Assembly: GCF_001039005.1 (NCBI RefSeq)
Contig: NZ_LDWR01000069.1
Location: forward strand, 1-64,000
Direction of reading: 5' to 3'
Length of the DNA stretch: 64,000 nucleotides
From: Burkholderia cepacia
Lineage (GTDB): Bacteria; Pseudomonadota; Gammaproteobacteria; Burkholderiales; Burkholderiaceae
Shown: piece by piece, positions 56,183-64,000 of the stretch
Layout: each line of letters opens with the position of its first letter
Numbering within the stretch: position 1 is the stretch's first letter
The notes under the pieces: model-generated
What the model saw: the letters and a program-made list of their open reading frames with translations, nothing else
Databases searched by the model: none
What the model was told of the DNA's origin: nothing
Made by a program: the position numbers and the translations under genes

Positions 56183-58771
56183 TTACGGGACACACACTGC
56201 GTCCACCACCGTCCAATGCGCTCGCCCGTTTTCCGGCACCTTCGGCAGCACGACGGACATCCTGCATTGTTCGTTGACGCCATCTCCCCACTTCACGCTG
56301 AACTCGCCAGAATCGCCCTTCATGCTGCGCACGATGATCCGTCCGGCCTGGGCGACCGTGCCGACCTCCTGGTTCGATGAATCAAACACCTGACCGCCGA
56401 ACGGGAGCGGCTGGCCGTCGGCGGTCTTCGCCCGAATGATCGCCGAGCGCCCACCGCCTTCTGTCTCGAACTTGAGCCGCACGACGGCGCCCGCCGTCGG
56501 CATCGTGTATTGAGAGGTCGACTTGATCTCCACGCTCAATGGCAGGCCCTTCGGGTCGATCTCCACGTCGTTCTTCGCAAATGGCCTCAGGCTGGACACC
56601 ACGGCATGTCCCCAGGGATCGACGCGCAAGCCGGAGCCGTTCGTCACGCGAGCGCCGCTCGCATCCTTGGCCTCGACGATCGCCATGGTTTCACCCAGTT
56701 GCGGCGAGAATGCGATGCCACCGCCATAGGCGACGATGCCTCCCGACACCCCTGCGCCAAACTGCGTATAACCCGTCCCGGCTGACGCACTGCCTTTCAC
56801 CGACGCGACCGGCGTCATGTACCCCACGTTTCCGGCCACATTGGTCGTGGTGCGCGTCGAACCACCGCTCATGCTGCCGATATTCATGCCGTACGTCAGC
56901 CCGTTGTCCTCACCCAGCGCACCGGACAGCGATTGCTGAACCTGCGTGACGCCCCGCGAGTCGCGCTGCGCATTGGTCGACGAATAAGGTGCGTGCATAC
57001 CGCGCCCAAGCGGCATGCTGACGCTCAACATCACCGTGTTGTTCCACTTGCGCTGCGTCAGGTCGAACTGGCGCGACATCGACACGCCGTAGTTCATCCG
57101 CTTGAAGCTGTTGTTGTATCCGCCCTGGAATTGCGTGTCCCGCCCTGCGCGGTTCCAGTAATCCTGAGTCGAACCCGACAGATAGAACGACCCGTACCCT
57201 TGCGGTAGTGTCTGGTTGACCGTGAGCTGCAACCGGCCGCGCTGCACACCGCTCGACAACATGTGGTCGGTCAGGCCGCGCCCGGCGAGATCCCGCAACG
57301 CGCTGGCGTCTGGCAGGCTCAAGAAGCCGCTGCTTGAATAGCGGTAGGCGGCCACTGTGATGTTCGTGTTTGTCGGCGCAAGCAGCTTGCTGTAAGTGAT
57401 CCGCACGCTTTGCCCGCTGCGATTCGGCTGGTTCGGCAAGCGCGTATTCGACTGCGTGATGTCCAGACCGACCGCGCCAAGCTCGGTGTTCAGCGAAGCG
57501 CCCAATGCTCCGGCAAGATAGCCGTCGCTTGCCTGAAAGCCGCCATAGGCCGTAATCGCATTCGTGAAGCCATGCGTCACCGTGCCCTCGAACATCAGCG
57601 GCGATTCGCTCTGCTGCTGGTTGCGGTACTTGCCCACCGTGACGCTAAAGCGGCTGCTGCCCGGGCGCAACGCATTGACCGGCGAGGCGTAAGGCACCCG
57701 CGATACATGCTTGCTGCCATCGGCCTCGGTCACCTCGACTTCGAGATCCCCGCCGTAGCCCGTTGGATACAAGTCGTCGATTACGAAGGAGCCCGCAGCA
57801 ACACTGGTTTCGTAAATTATGTTGCCGTTCTGACGGACCTTGACCAGAGCATTGCTGTTCGCAATCCCATGAACCGTCGGTGCATAGCCGCGCTGAGACT
57901 CCGGGTACATCCGGTCGTCCGACACCAACTGTGCGCCGCGAAATCCGACGCTATCGAAAATCGTACCGTTGGTGTACGCGTCTCCAACGATGAACTGGCT
58001 TTTCAGCCGCGTGATCGAACGTGCGACATTGGTCTGCACACTCTGGTAGTGCGTGCCATTGCTCGTGTTGTACGAAAGGCTGCCGCTATGCCGAAACCGC
58101 CACGGCCCCATATTGAGGCCCAGGGTCAACCCGGTGTAAGCCTGCGTCGATGAAATTCCCGCCGTGTCGGTACGGTATACGTTTGCGTCGTACTTCAGCA
58201 GCGCGGCCGGTACGCCGTCGTCCCAATAACGCGGATCGACATACTCGCGGGCGTTGCGAATCATCGATGCCTGAGGCACGCTCACATCGAGCCGCTGTTC
58301 GCTATTGTCGAACTGCGCAGTTGCGTCCGGCACCAGTTCCGGCAAGGTCACGCACACGCCGGCAGCATCCGCCGCGGCGCTGTCGATCAATGCCTGCGCC
58401 TCTTTCGAAAATTTCGAAAGATCGGCACCAACTCGGTCGAGCATTGTGCGATCGAAACACGGCTGCACGCTATCGCTATCGGCGCCCCGCTGCTTGAGCG
58501 TGACATTAGAGCGACCTAACCACGTCTGGTTGACGTAGATATCCGCGCGGTACGTGCCAGGCGCCGCTAGGTTGCCCTTGTTGTAACGGCTAATGTCGAC
58601 ACGAGTCGCACCCGACTGCTGCAGGAATAAATCATTGAACTCCACCTCGCCACTCGTCTTGGCACCGGTGGTGTCATTTGCGGATGCTTCGGTACAGGCG
58701 AGCATCGCATACGCCACCAGTGCGCAGGGGCGCAGAGCAAAGGATATTCGATTTTGATTTCTTCGTTGCAT
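56183..58771 (-). CDS. Fimbrial outer-membrane usher (cluster 2)
   Basis: An 862-residue FimD-family usher: signal peptide (ALRPCALVAYAMLACTEASA), VEFNDLFLQQSG and VDISRYNKGN of the N-terminal domain, the plugged barrel with RGYAPTVHGIANSNA and IDDLYPTGYGGDL, and the C-terminal cysteine pair (NEQCRMSVVLP ... VDAVCVP). The start MQRRNQN gives a normal signal peptide; 16 codons further upstream are also open. It is related to but clearly diverged from the usher of cluster 1. Confidence 0.93.
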   Translation of the reverse strand: MQRRNQNRISFALRPCALVAYAMLACTEASANDTTGAKTSGEVEFNDLFLQQSGATRVDISRYNKGNLAAPGTYRADIYVNQTWLGRSNVTLKQRGADSDSVQPCFDRTMLDRVGADLSKFSKEAQALIDSAAADAAGVCVTLPELVPDATAQFDNSEQRLDVSVPQASMIRNAREYVDPRYWDDGVPAALLKYDANVYRTDTAGISSTQAYTGLTLGLNMGPWRFRHSGSLSYNTSNGTHYQSVQTNVARSITRLKSQFIVGDAYTNGTIFDSVGFRGAQLVSDDRMYPESQRGYAPTVHGIANSNALVKVRQNGNIIYETSVAAGSFVIDDLYPTGYGGDLEVEVTEADGSKHVSRVPYASPVNALRPGSSRFSVTVGKYRNQQQSESPLMFEGTVTHGFTNAITAYGGFQASDGYLAGALGASLNTELGAVGLDITQSNTRLPNQPNRSGQSVRITYSKLLAPTNTNITVAAYRYSSSGFLSLPDASALRDLAGRGLTDHMLSSGVQRGRLQLTVNQTLPQGYGSFYLSGSTQDYWNRAGRDTQFQGGYNNSFKRMNYGVSMSRQFDLTQRKWNNTVMLSVSMPLGRGMHAPYSSTNAQRDSRGVTQVQQSLSGALGEDNGLTYGMNIGSMSGGSTRTTTNVAGNVGYMTPVASVKGSASAGTGYTQFGAGVSGGIVAYGGGIAFSPQLGETMAIVEAKDASGARVTNGSGLRVDPWGHAVVSSLRPFAKNDVEIDPKGLPLSVEIKSTSQYTMPTAGAVVRLKFETEGGGRSAIIRAKTADGQPLPFGGQVFDSSNQEVGTVAQAGRIIVRSMKGDSGEFSVKWGDGVNEQCRMSVVLPKVPENGRAHWTVVDAVCVP

Positions 58772-58882
58772 GGATAGCCTAGGCGGGGAAATCTGCGACA
58801 AGGCCAATCCGTGCAGCAAATTCGCTAAGGAAAATTGAGCTCTTGTAGCAAGAGTGAATAAGCAGACGCCGTGGGGCGGCGT

Positions 58883-59659
58883 TTAATCGCGCGGCAGCGT
58901 GCGCGCAGCCGCGTCACCTTGCTGCAACGCCGAGTTTCCCTCGACAGCACCGCCAAAGTCGTTCAGCGTCGTGTAATGGACTTTCAAGTCTTGCGTTGCG
59001 GGTGCATCGCCTTTCAGCGGAAAGATCCGGCTTTCCTGCGGGTTGACCATGTCGGCAACGGCCGTTGAGGCCTTGCCGCCGGCGCTTGCGCTGATTGCCG
59101 TGAACGAAACGTGGTAAGGCGTCGGATTGCGTGCCTCGAGTGCCGGGCGACCGTCTTTCCGCGTTAGACGCCATTCAATCAGCGCCGGTGAATCTTCAAC
59201 CGCGCCATTGAGGTCTGCCGGCCGGTAAAACACCTTGATCCGCGTACGGAGGACCAACTGCAGCTTGTTCGCGTCCTCTGCCGCCACCTTGGGCGGCGCC
59301 TCCAGCACGTTGAGCCAAAACAGCGACTCCTTCTGCTGTGGCAGCGGCTCTCCCATATAAACAACGCGCAGCGTTTGACCTTTGCCGGGATCAATACGCG
59401 AAATCGGTGGCGTGACCGTGAATGGCGCGTCGATATTCGACGGTGCAGCTTTTATATCCCCGCTATCGATCCAGGCCTGTACCAAGGCTGGCGACTGACC
59501 TTCGTTCGACAGTTTGATCGTGACTTCCGGCTCCTTTTCGTTATAGACGATACGGGTTCCAGCCACGACGACAGATGCCTGCGCATCCAGAGCCCCTGCC
59601 AATCCCAGCAAAGCACATCCGCATGCAATGAATATTTGAAAGGAGTGCTTAATATTCAT
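58883..59659 (-). CDS. Periplasmic fimbrial chaperone (cluster 2)
   Basis: A 258-residue PapD-like chaperone with signal peptide (IACGCALLGLAGALDAQA), the arginine in VAGTRIVY, the lysine in TRIKVFYRP and the signature ESLFWLNVLEAPPK. The start MNIKHSF (59659) follows AGGGAAAACG; an ATG at 59719 would precede the signal peptide by 20 residues and overlap the hairpin zone. It lies between the pilin and the usher. Confidence 0.93.
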   Translation of the reverse strand: MNIKHSFQIFIACGCALLGLAGALDAQASVVVAGTRIVYNEKEPEVTIKLSNEGQSPALVQAWIDSGDIKAAPSNIDAPFTVTPPISRIDPGKGQTLRVVYMGEPLPQQKESLFWLNVLEAPPKVAAEDANKLQLVLRTRIKVFYRPADLNGAVEDSPALIEWRLTRKDGRPALEARNPTPYHVSFTAISASAGGKASTAVADMVNPQESRIFPLKGDAPATQDLKVHYTTLNDFGGAVEGNSALQQGDAAARTLPRD

Positions 59660-59727
59660 AGACGTTTTCCCTGGTAATAGACGTGATGGATGGGGGAGGC
59701 AGTGAGATGTCTGCCTCACCCCACGGT

Positions 59728-59748
59728 GGGCGGGGCGCGGCCCCGCCC
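59728..59748. terminator. Strong hairpin between pilin and chaperone genes (cluster 2)
   Basis: GGGCGGGGC (59728-59736) and GCCCCGCCC (59740-59748) form a perfect 9-bp stem with a 3-nt loop, 10 bp after the pilin stop. There is no uridine tract. Such structures after a major pilin commonly lower downstream expression or protect the pilin message, giving more pilin than chaperone and usher. Confidence 0.65.
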
Positions 59749-59757
59749 CCCCCTGCT

Positions 59758-60312
59758 TTATTGGTACACGAGCGAGTACATGACGGAGCTGTTCGCCGTA
59801 CCAGCCGTTGCGGCGCCACCCGTCGCGACATAGCGCGCGTAGTACTGCAGCGTCGCGCCGTTGTCGACAATGGAAACCGCCTTCGAGTTCTGCGACGCAT
59901 CAGCGGCGCCGGCCTTGATCGGCGAGAAGTCGGCGTTCGTCAGGCCGATCTGGACGTTGGCCGCGCTACCCCCGCCAGCGGTGACCATCAGGTTGCCCGT
60001 CGACAGATCGGTCGTTGCACCCGGCTCGAAGAACGTGTGGACGCTGCCGCTCGGCGACGAGCATTTGCTCAGCGTGATGTTGAACGGCGTCTGGCCAGCA
60101 GTTTGCCCTGCGGCGGCCAGCGCACCGGCGGAAACCGGAGGCAGTGCGACCGTAAAGTCCTTCGCACCCGTGCCGTTGCCGTTGATCGTGCAGGTTTGCG
60201 ACGAAATGCTGCCGGTAAAGGTGATGGTGCCATCGGTCGCATGCGCCATTGCGGGAATTCCACCCATAATGGCGATTGCTGCTGCGGCGACACTTGCTTT
60301 AAAAAAACTCAT
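59758..60312 (-). CDS. Fimbrial major subunit, type 1 pilin family (cluster 2)
   Basis: A 184-residue pilin with signal peptide (AAAAIAIMGGIPAMAHA), GTITFTGSISSQTCTINGNG with the first cysteine, TLSKCSSPSG with the second, and a C-terminal YSLVYQ. It is first in the cluster. It is similar in layout to pilin 1, including the GATLQYYARYVATG region, but different in sequence. Confidence 0.93.
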   Translation of the reverse strand: MSFFKASVAAAAIAIMGGIPAMAHATDGTITFTGSISSQTCTINGNGTGAKDFTVALPPVSAGALAAAGQTAGQTPFNITLSKCSSPSGSVHTFFEPGATTDLSTGNLMVTAGGGSAANVQIGLTNADFSPIKAGAADASQNSKAVSIVDNGATLQYYARYVATGGAATAGTANSSVMYSLVYQ

Positions 60313-60402
60313 AATTGGCCTCTAAATAGATTGATTTTCGGAACGAAATAGCCACGGCACATTAATTCCAAGCCTCTTCTTGGTGATCAGTCTCGTTGCG
60401 TA

Positions 60403-60423
60403 TTTCGATGCACATTATCGAAA
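60403..60423. promoter_or_regulatory. Inverted repeat upstream of pilin 2
   Basis: TTTCGAT (60403-60409) and ATCGAAA (60417-60423) are perfect inverted arms with a 7-bp spacer, about 90 bp before the pilin start. A regulator site is possible. It does not share the CGTAC core seen in cluster 1. Confidence 0.4.
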
Positions 60424-60499
60424 CCCGAAGCCTCGGTGACTATTGGATGAAGTACGATTTTTGCGTTGCCGAGCCTATGATTTGTATGAAAAAGCGCCG

Positions 60500-60960
60500 A
60501 TCTATCTGGCTGGTCTCGCGCGAAGTGTCACAAACGTAAAACGACGGCACGACCGGGAGCGCCGGCGCCCTCTTTGAGCTATCGATTCTTATGCCGCCCT
60601 GGTCGTTGCGTCTGCTTTGAGTAGACTCAGGCAGATGCGTCGCAAGATCGCAAAGTTCTGCGAAGTATGACTCACGCGAACCGTGCGTTGATCTCCACCG
60701 AAGGTCGTGTCTAGCACCCGGCGCATGTTGTTCTCGATGCGCCAATGAGCACATATGGGCCGAACGATTCGTACAGCGTGAGGAGGCAGGTTCGACACGC
60801 AATTGCGACGCTCGGTCGATCTGGCACTGTCGATTTCCACGAGTGACCAAAATCATCACGATCAAACATAGACCGAGGCATAAATCCCGCTCCAGCTCGC
60901 ACCGCGCAAAGTTGTCACTGGCGATTCACCGGCGCGTTTTGATGCGCCTGTTGTCATTGT
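60500..60960 (-). pseudogene. Fragment of an ISAs1-family transposase
   Basis: On the minus strand, in broken frames: VRPICAHWRIENNMRRVLDT, RVSHTSQNFAILRRICLSLL, KADATTRAA, then RIDSSKRAP. This is the C-terminal third of an ISAs1 transposase. Frameshifts make it inactive. It marks the right-hand side of the fimbrial cluster. Confidence 0.75.
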
Positions 60961-60980
60961 CGATTTTCTAAGATTCGGTT

Positions 60981-61151
60981 TTATTGCCCAGATAGGTCTC
61001 TAACACACCACCGTTCGAATTGCGCAGCAGCCGCAAGGTGAAGCGACTGCGGGTCGCGCAGGAACTGGTCGGGGTACTTGGCGCAGTCGACCGCGTTCAG
61101 CGGTGACACCGGATTGACCTGAACAACAATCGTTCGAAGGTCCAGTTGTTC
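60981..61151 (-). pseudogene. Possible tyrosine recombinase fragment
   Basis: A minus-strand frame reads VVQVNPVSPLNAVDCAKYPD, then QFLRDPQSLH and QFERWC, ending in TAA at 60981. The piece DCAKY-x-x-FL-x-DP resembles the N-terminal core-binding domain of some tyrosine integrases in these bacteria. It has no start and no catalytic residues. Confidence 0.25.
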
Positions 61152-61625
61152 GGCGACGCACCGGCGCGTGCTGCAAATGCCGGCGCGAGCCAGCCCTCCA
61201 GCACGTGCTTACGCGGAAGGCCTCGAAGACGCTCGCTTCTAATCTCGCTAGCGCTCGGTCTGCCAGTCACACGGGCCCCAAACCAGACGCACTACTCGGC
61301 TGCGCTACGCTCCGATTTGCAACCTGAAGGCTATCCGGCATCTGGGTTCTGAAACCGGCCGCGATTCTTCGCGCCCGCAATCCATTGACGTGTCTTGCCA
61401 CGCCCGATCGAGGCCGCACCGGTCTTCGTGTCGCGATACTTCGGTGCGGTCGGTGCACAAGCAATCAAATCCACAGCACGGCGGCGACCGACGATCCCTT
61501 ACCATGGTAGGTTCAAACACTCGTCGCGGACCGATCCGTCATACGTTTCGATGTGCAACTGTCAGTCTGCTTACCTGGTCGGTTGACGTCGATCTTTTCT
61601 CGATGCTGATTTTCCCATATGTCGA
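61152..61625. other. 470 bp without recognised genes
   Basis: Short open frames on both strands, none recognisable. Probably decayed mobile DNA given both neighbours. Confidence 0.4.
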
Positions 61626-61845
61626 TCAGGTGACCTGAAATCTCACTACCTGGTTCCGTAGAGCGCCTCTTCTCACGGTGATACGATTCGATGCTAATAC
61701 CAAGCGTTCGGCGCTCAAACGTTGCCGGACTTCGATGGCCAGCGCTTCTTTCGGCAAGACATCCAAGATGGTCAAGGTGCGGAACTTCAAACCGTCAGCA
61801 AGCTGGTCCGCCATGAAACCCATACTCCACTTGTCGTTCTATTTG
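61626..61845 (-). pseudogene. Fragment of an IS3-family transposase
   Basis: Reads WSMGFMADQLADGLKFRTLT then KEALAIEVRQRLSAERLV, a short piece of the IS3 catalytic domain. The first catalytic aspartate of MDF is replaced by glycine (MGF), and the remainder of the domain is absent. Confidence 0.75.
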
Positions 61846-61855
61846 CCGGCGCCAA

Positions 61856-62737
61856 TCAACGCGCGAATGTGTCAGGGACGTCGGTAAGGCGCCGATGGGA
61901 TTGCCGGGAGGTCCAGTCGAAACCGGGTTCCGAATTTCGCACTACCTGAGCGGCCGCAGGTTGAGCGGCTCGCAATGCGCCTGCCAATGCAACCAGCGTG
62001 CGCGGATCGTCAAGTTCGTCGCGTGGCACCTGAATTGGGGCAGAGGCGAGTCGATGTGTGGTCTGAGCAGACTGCCTGCGGGCGGATACACTTTGCTCGA
62101 TCGGCGCGAAAGCATGCCGAGCTGGAGTCGGCCGCCAGCCGATGGCGCGCGATGGCGAGGGCCGCCCCGCCGCGAACCGCTCTGATTTGGCCGTCGGCCG
62201 AGGGGGCTGGGCTCTGGGTTTTGACGATTCAGCGAGCGTCGCCGTCGATGGTCGTGCGGCAGCTCCATCGCCGTAATCGTCCGACTCGGCAGTTGAGCTC
62301 GTACGAGCGAAAGACGAATCCGATGGCCAGTTTTCGTTTTGGTTAGCGATGGAGTCCGTGCGCTGCCCCTGCATCAGCAGTCCAGTGTCAGGGGATTGTT
62401 CGTTCGTGGTAATCAACCAGCCGATGAGACCAAGCGCAATCACGGTCCAGCATGCTGCGAGAATCGCGCTCCGGCTGTGCGCGCGGCCTGTATCGGTGAT
62501 CGGCTGAACAGCAACGATGTTCGGCGGCGACATTGGCCGACGCGAAGGCTGCCAGTGACAGTTGCGATGAGGTGCGGTGACGTCAATGCACGATGTCTTG
62601 ATGACCGCTCGGCCAGGTCGTATGTCGGACGAGCCGCGGACCGCCCATTCGAGACCGAACGCCGGCACGCCATCGAGCGGCGCGAAACGTGGTTGAGCGA
62701 GTTCGCCTTCGACGGGAACAATTAGCAATCGGTTCAT
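61856..62737 (-). CDS. Hypothetical single-pass membrane protein
   Basis: A 293-residue protein starting MNRLLIVPVEGELAQP, with one hydrophobic helix at about residues 89-110 (ILAACWTVIALGLIGWLIT). The following 180 residues are hydrophilic, rich in arginine, serine and alanine, of low complexity. No family recognised. Its C-terminus ends at the IS3 fragment, so it may have been shortened by the insertion. An upper ATG at 62827 is possible. There is no good ribosome site. Confidence 0.4.
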   Translation of the reverse strand: MNRLLIVPVEGELAQPRFAPLDGVPAFGLEWAVRGSSDIRPGRAVIKTSCIDVTAPHRNCHWQPSRRPMSPPNIVAVQPITDTGRAHSRSAILAACWTVIALGLIGWLITTNEQSPDTGLLMQGQRTDSIANQNENWPSDSSFARTSSTAESDDYGDGAAARPSTATLAESSKPRAQPPRPTAKSERFAAGRPSPSRAIGWRPTPARHAFAPIEQSVSARRQSAQTTHRLASAPIQVPRDELDDPRTLVALAGALRAAQPAAAQVVRNSEPGFDWTSRQSHRRLTDVPDTFAR

Positions 62738-62886
62738 GGAAGAGTGGCACCGTCCGGCGCGAGCGGAAAGCCTAGTCCGGCGTGGACATCGATATAAAAC
62801 GCAGTATTGTGGCCAATCGGGGAGCAACCCGTCGATCAGACGAATCTGATTTTCGACTAAGATTCAAAAAGGTCTGACTGCGGGCC

Positions 62887-63072
62887 GTGACGTATTTCAG
62901 ACACCGGGGCCGCTCACCCACCGCACCACGTTCAACCGATCCGCGCTTCTGCGCCGCAATCGTCAAGCATAAAGAAATCAACGCCGGCGATATCAGCTTC
63001 GTCGCGAAGAGAGGCGCAGTGACGCTTGATGGCACCGCCGTTGATGCATCGCTGATCGACAAGGTTGAATAG
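62887..63072 (+). pseudogene. Possible BON-domain fragment
   Basis: A 61-residue frame that contains EINAGDISFVAKRGAVTLDG followed by TAVDASLIDKVE, resembling one BON repeat of periplasmic stress proteins. It ends abruptly in a stop within the repeat. Confidence 0.3.
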
Positions 63073-64000
63073 CGTTTGGGAAAGACATCATGCGGCTTTC
63101 GCCAACGGCGCCGACCACTTGGCCGCAACAATCTTGTCGACTGCATTGGTTGCCTGCAGCTTTAGGCGACACTCATCTCGTATTCCCGGCGTTCATTGCA
63201 TTGAGTTACGCGTCGCGATGGCGCACCAGTCTTGCAAGATTATGAGAGTGCATAAGGGACGTCCCTTGCATCCCCCCATACGTAGTTTGCTGTGTATTGG
63301 CCTTTGCATATAGTTTGGTGTACTTCGGGAATCAGGGGGTGTTCTGGGAGGCCCTGGGTTCCTCCCCACGCCAGTCCGACAGGCCACCCGGTACAGTTTT
63401 CCAAAACTCCCCCGCAAGAATACGGGGTCTCCCCCTTAGATCACACCGGCTCACTGTGGCGACTCCATGCCTCTTTCACTGCACCACCAGCGACCCATGT
63501 TGAGGATCGCGGCTCGTGTGTGCAACTGAGCTTACTTCGGCTGAACGTGACCGCTGCCGCACCGGAGATACGAGCGCTTTTGGCAGGACCAGCGCAGTTC
63601 GCGTGCCCCAGTTATGCTCGCGCGCCCATCTTGGCAATAATGCCCCGAGACGCGGGCAAGAGCTCACTCACACCAGTCCGTAGAAGTAAAGCCGAACGAC
63701 AATTCGACTGCTGGCATGCTGTTTGAGGCGATGTCACCGGGTACCAATGCAAATCATGCTTTTTTGTAATAATTTAGACTGATAAAATTACTAAAAGTTT
63801 TAATTGTCGCGATGGTGAACAATTGCCCGTGCTAAGCCAGCAAACTCAGGGCCTCTTCGCTCGTGTTAGCTGTCAATCCGCTCGGCTTTAACGACAAACG
63901 ACACGTGCGCATGGCCGCTCGAAAATACGCGTTTACGGAAGCTATGCAAAAATCTTTCAGCCCGTAATCGCATAACACCAGCCATGACTGACACGCTGCA
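63073..64000. other. Right edge of the window, nothing recognised
   Basis: About 930 bp with only short, unrecognisable frames. One palindrome AAGGGACGTCCCTT lies at 63254-63267. The last 250 bp are AT-rich. No gene or RNA was recognised. Confidence 0.5.

Noticed and set aside
63254..63267. Palindrome AAGGGACGTCCCTT as an operator
   Set aside because: No gene nearby to control and no second copy seen; kept only as a note.

Overview
The window looks like a Burkholderia chromosome (Burkholderia cepacia complex or a close relative). The first 12.5 kb is GC-rich with compact, ordinary housekeeping genes: a DUF2339/DUF3999 pair, a lytic transglycosylase, kdpE/kdpB, a GNAT acetyltransferase, a NIPSNAP protein, a chemoreceptor and an FMN reductase. 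Genus assignment rests on gene content and base composition only. No rRNA, tRNA or CRISPR array was seen.

From about 12.5 kb to the right edge the window is an accessory region of lower GC, full of gene and IS remnants. Region A (12.7-15.4 kb) is a compact cassette. A divergent promoter with two near-identical inverted operator arms separates a DUF3892-DUF2188 operon from an XRE regulator, an ImmA/IrrE-type protease and a possibly HEPN-like protein. Region B (15.5-17.2 kb) holds truncated fragments of an amidohydrolase, an SDR oxidoreductase and a UvrD-type helicase. Region C (17.2-25.9 kb) is a Tn7-like transposition module (tnsA, tnsB, tnsC and two tniQ genes) with an XRE regulator and a protease-less Lon-like AAA+ ATPase beside it.

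Region D (26.2-60.3 kb) reads as a surface and secretion island. It has a small glycine-rich peptide gene with a double-glycine-type leader and its own terminator, and a TolC-HlyD-C39 peptidase ABC exporter of the kind that processes such leaders. It also has a pertactin-like autotransporter, two complete chaperone-usher fimbrial clusters, two large BvgS/RcsC-like sensor kinases and an RcsB-like response regulator. One kinase carries HisKA, receiver and Hpt modules with all phospho-residues in place. The other has lost the receiver aspartate. The plausible reading is one phosphorelay controlling adhesion and export genes. The peptide gene lies 22 kb from its likely exporter.

Region E (60.4-64 kb) is mostly decayed DNA: ISAs1 and IS3 fragments, a possible integrase fragment, one membrane protein of unknown function, and about 0.9 kb in which nothing was recognised. 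ISAs1 remnants occur at 26.7, 31.4-32.5 and 60.5-60.9 kb, around the surface island. The kdp locus is also broken: only kdpB, kdpE and perhaps a tail of kdpD remain.
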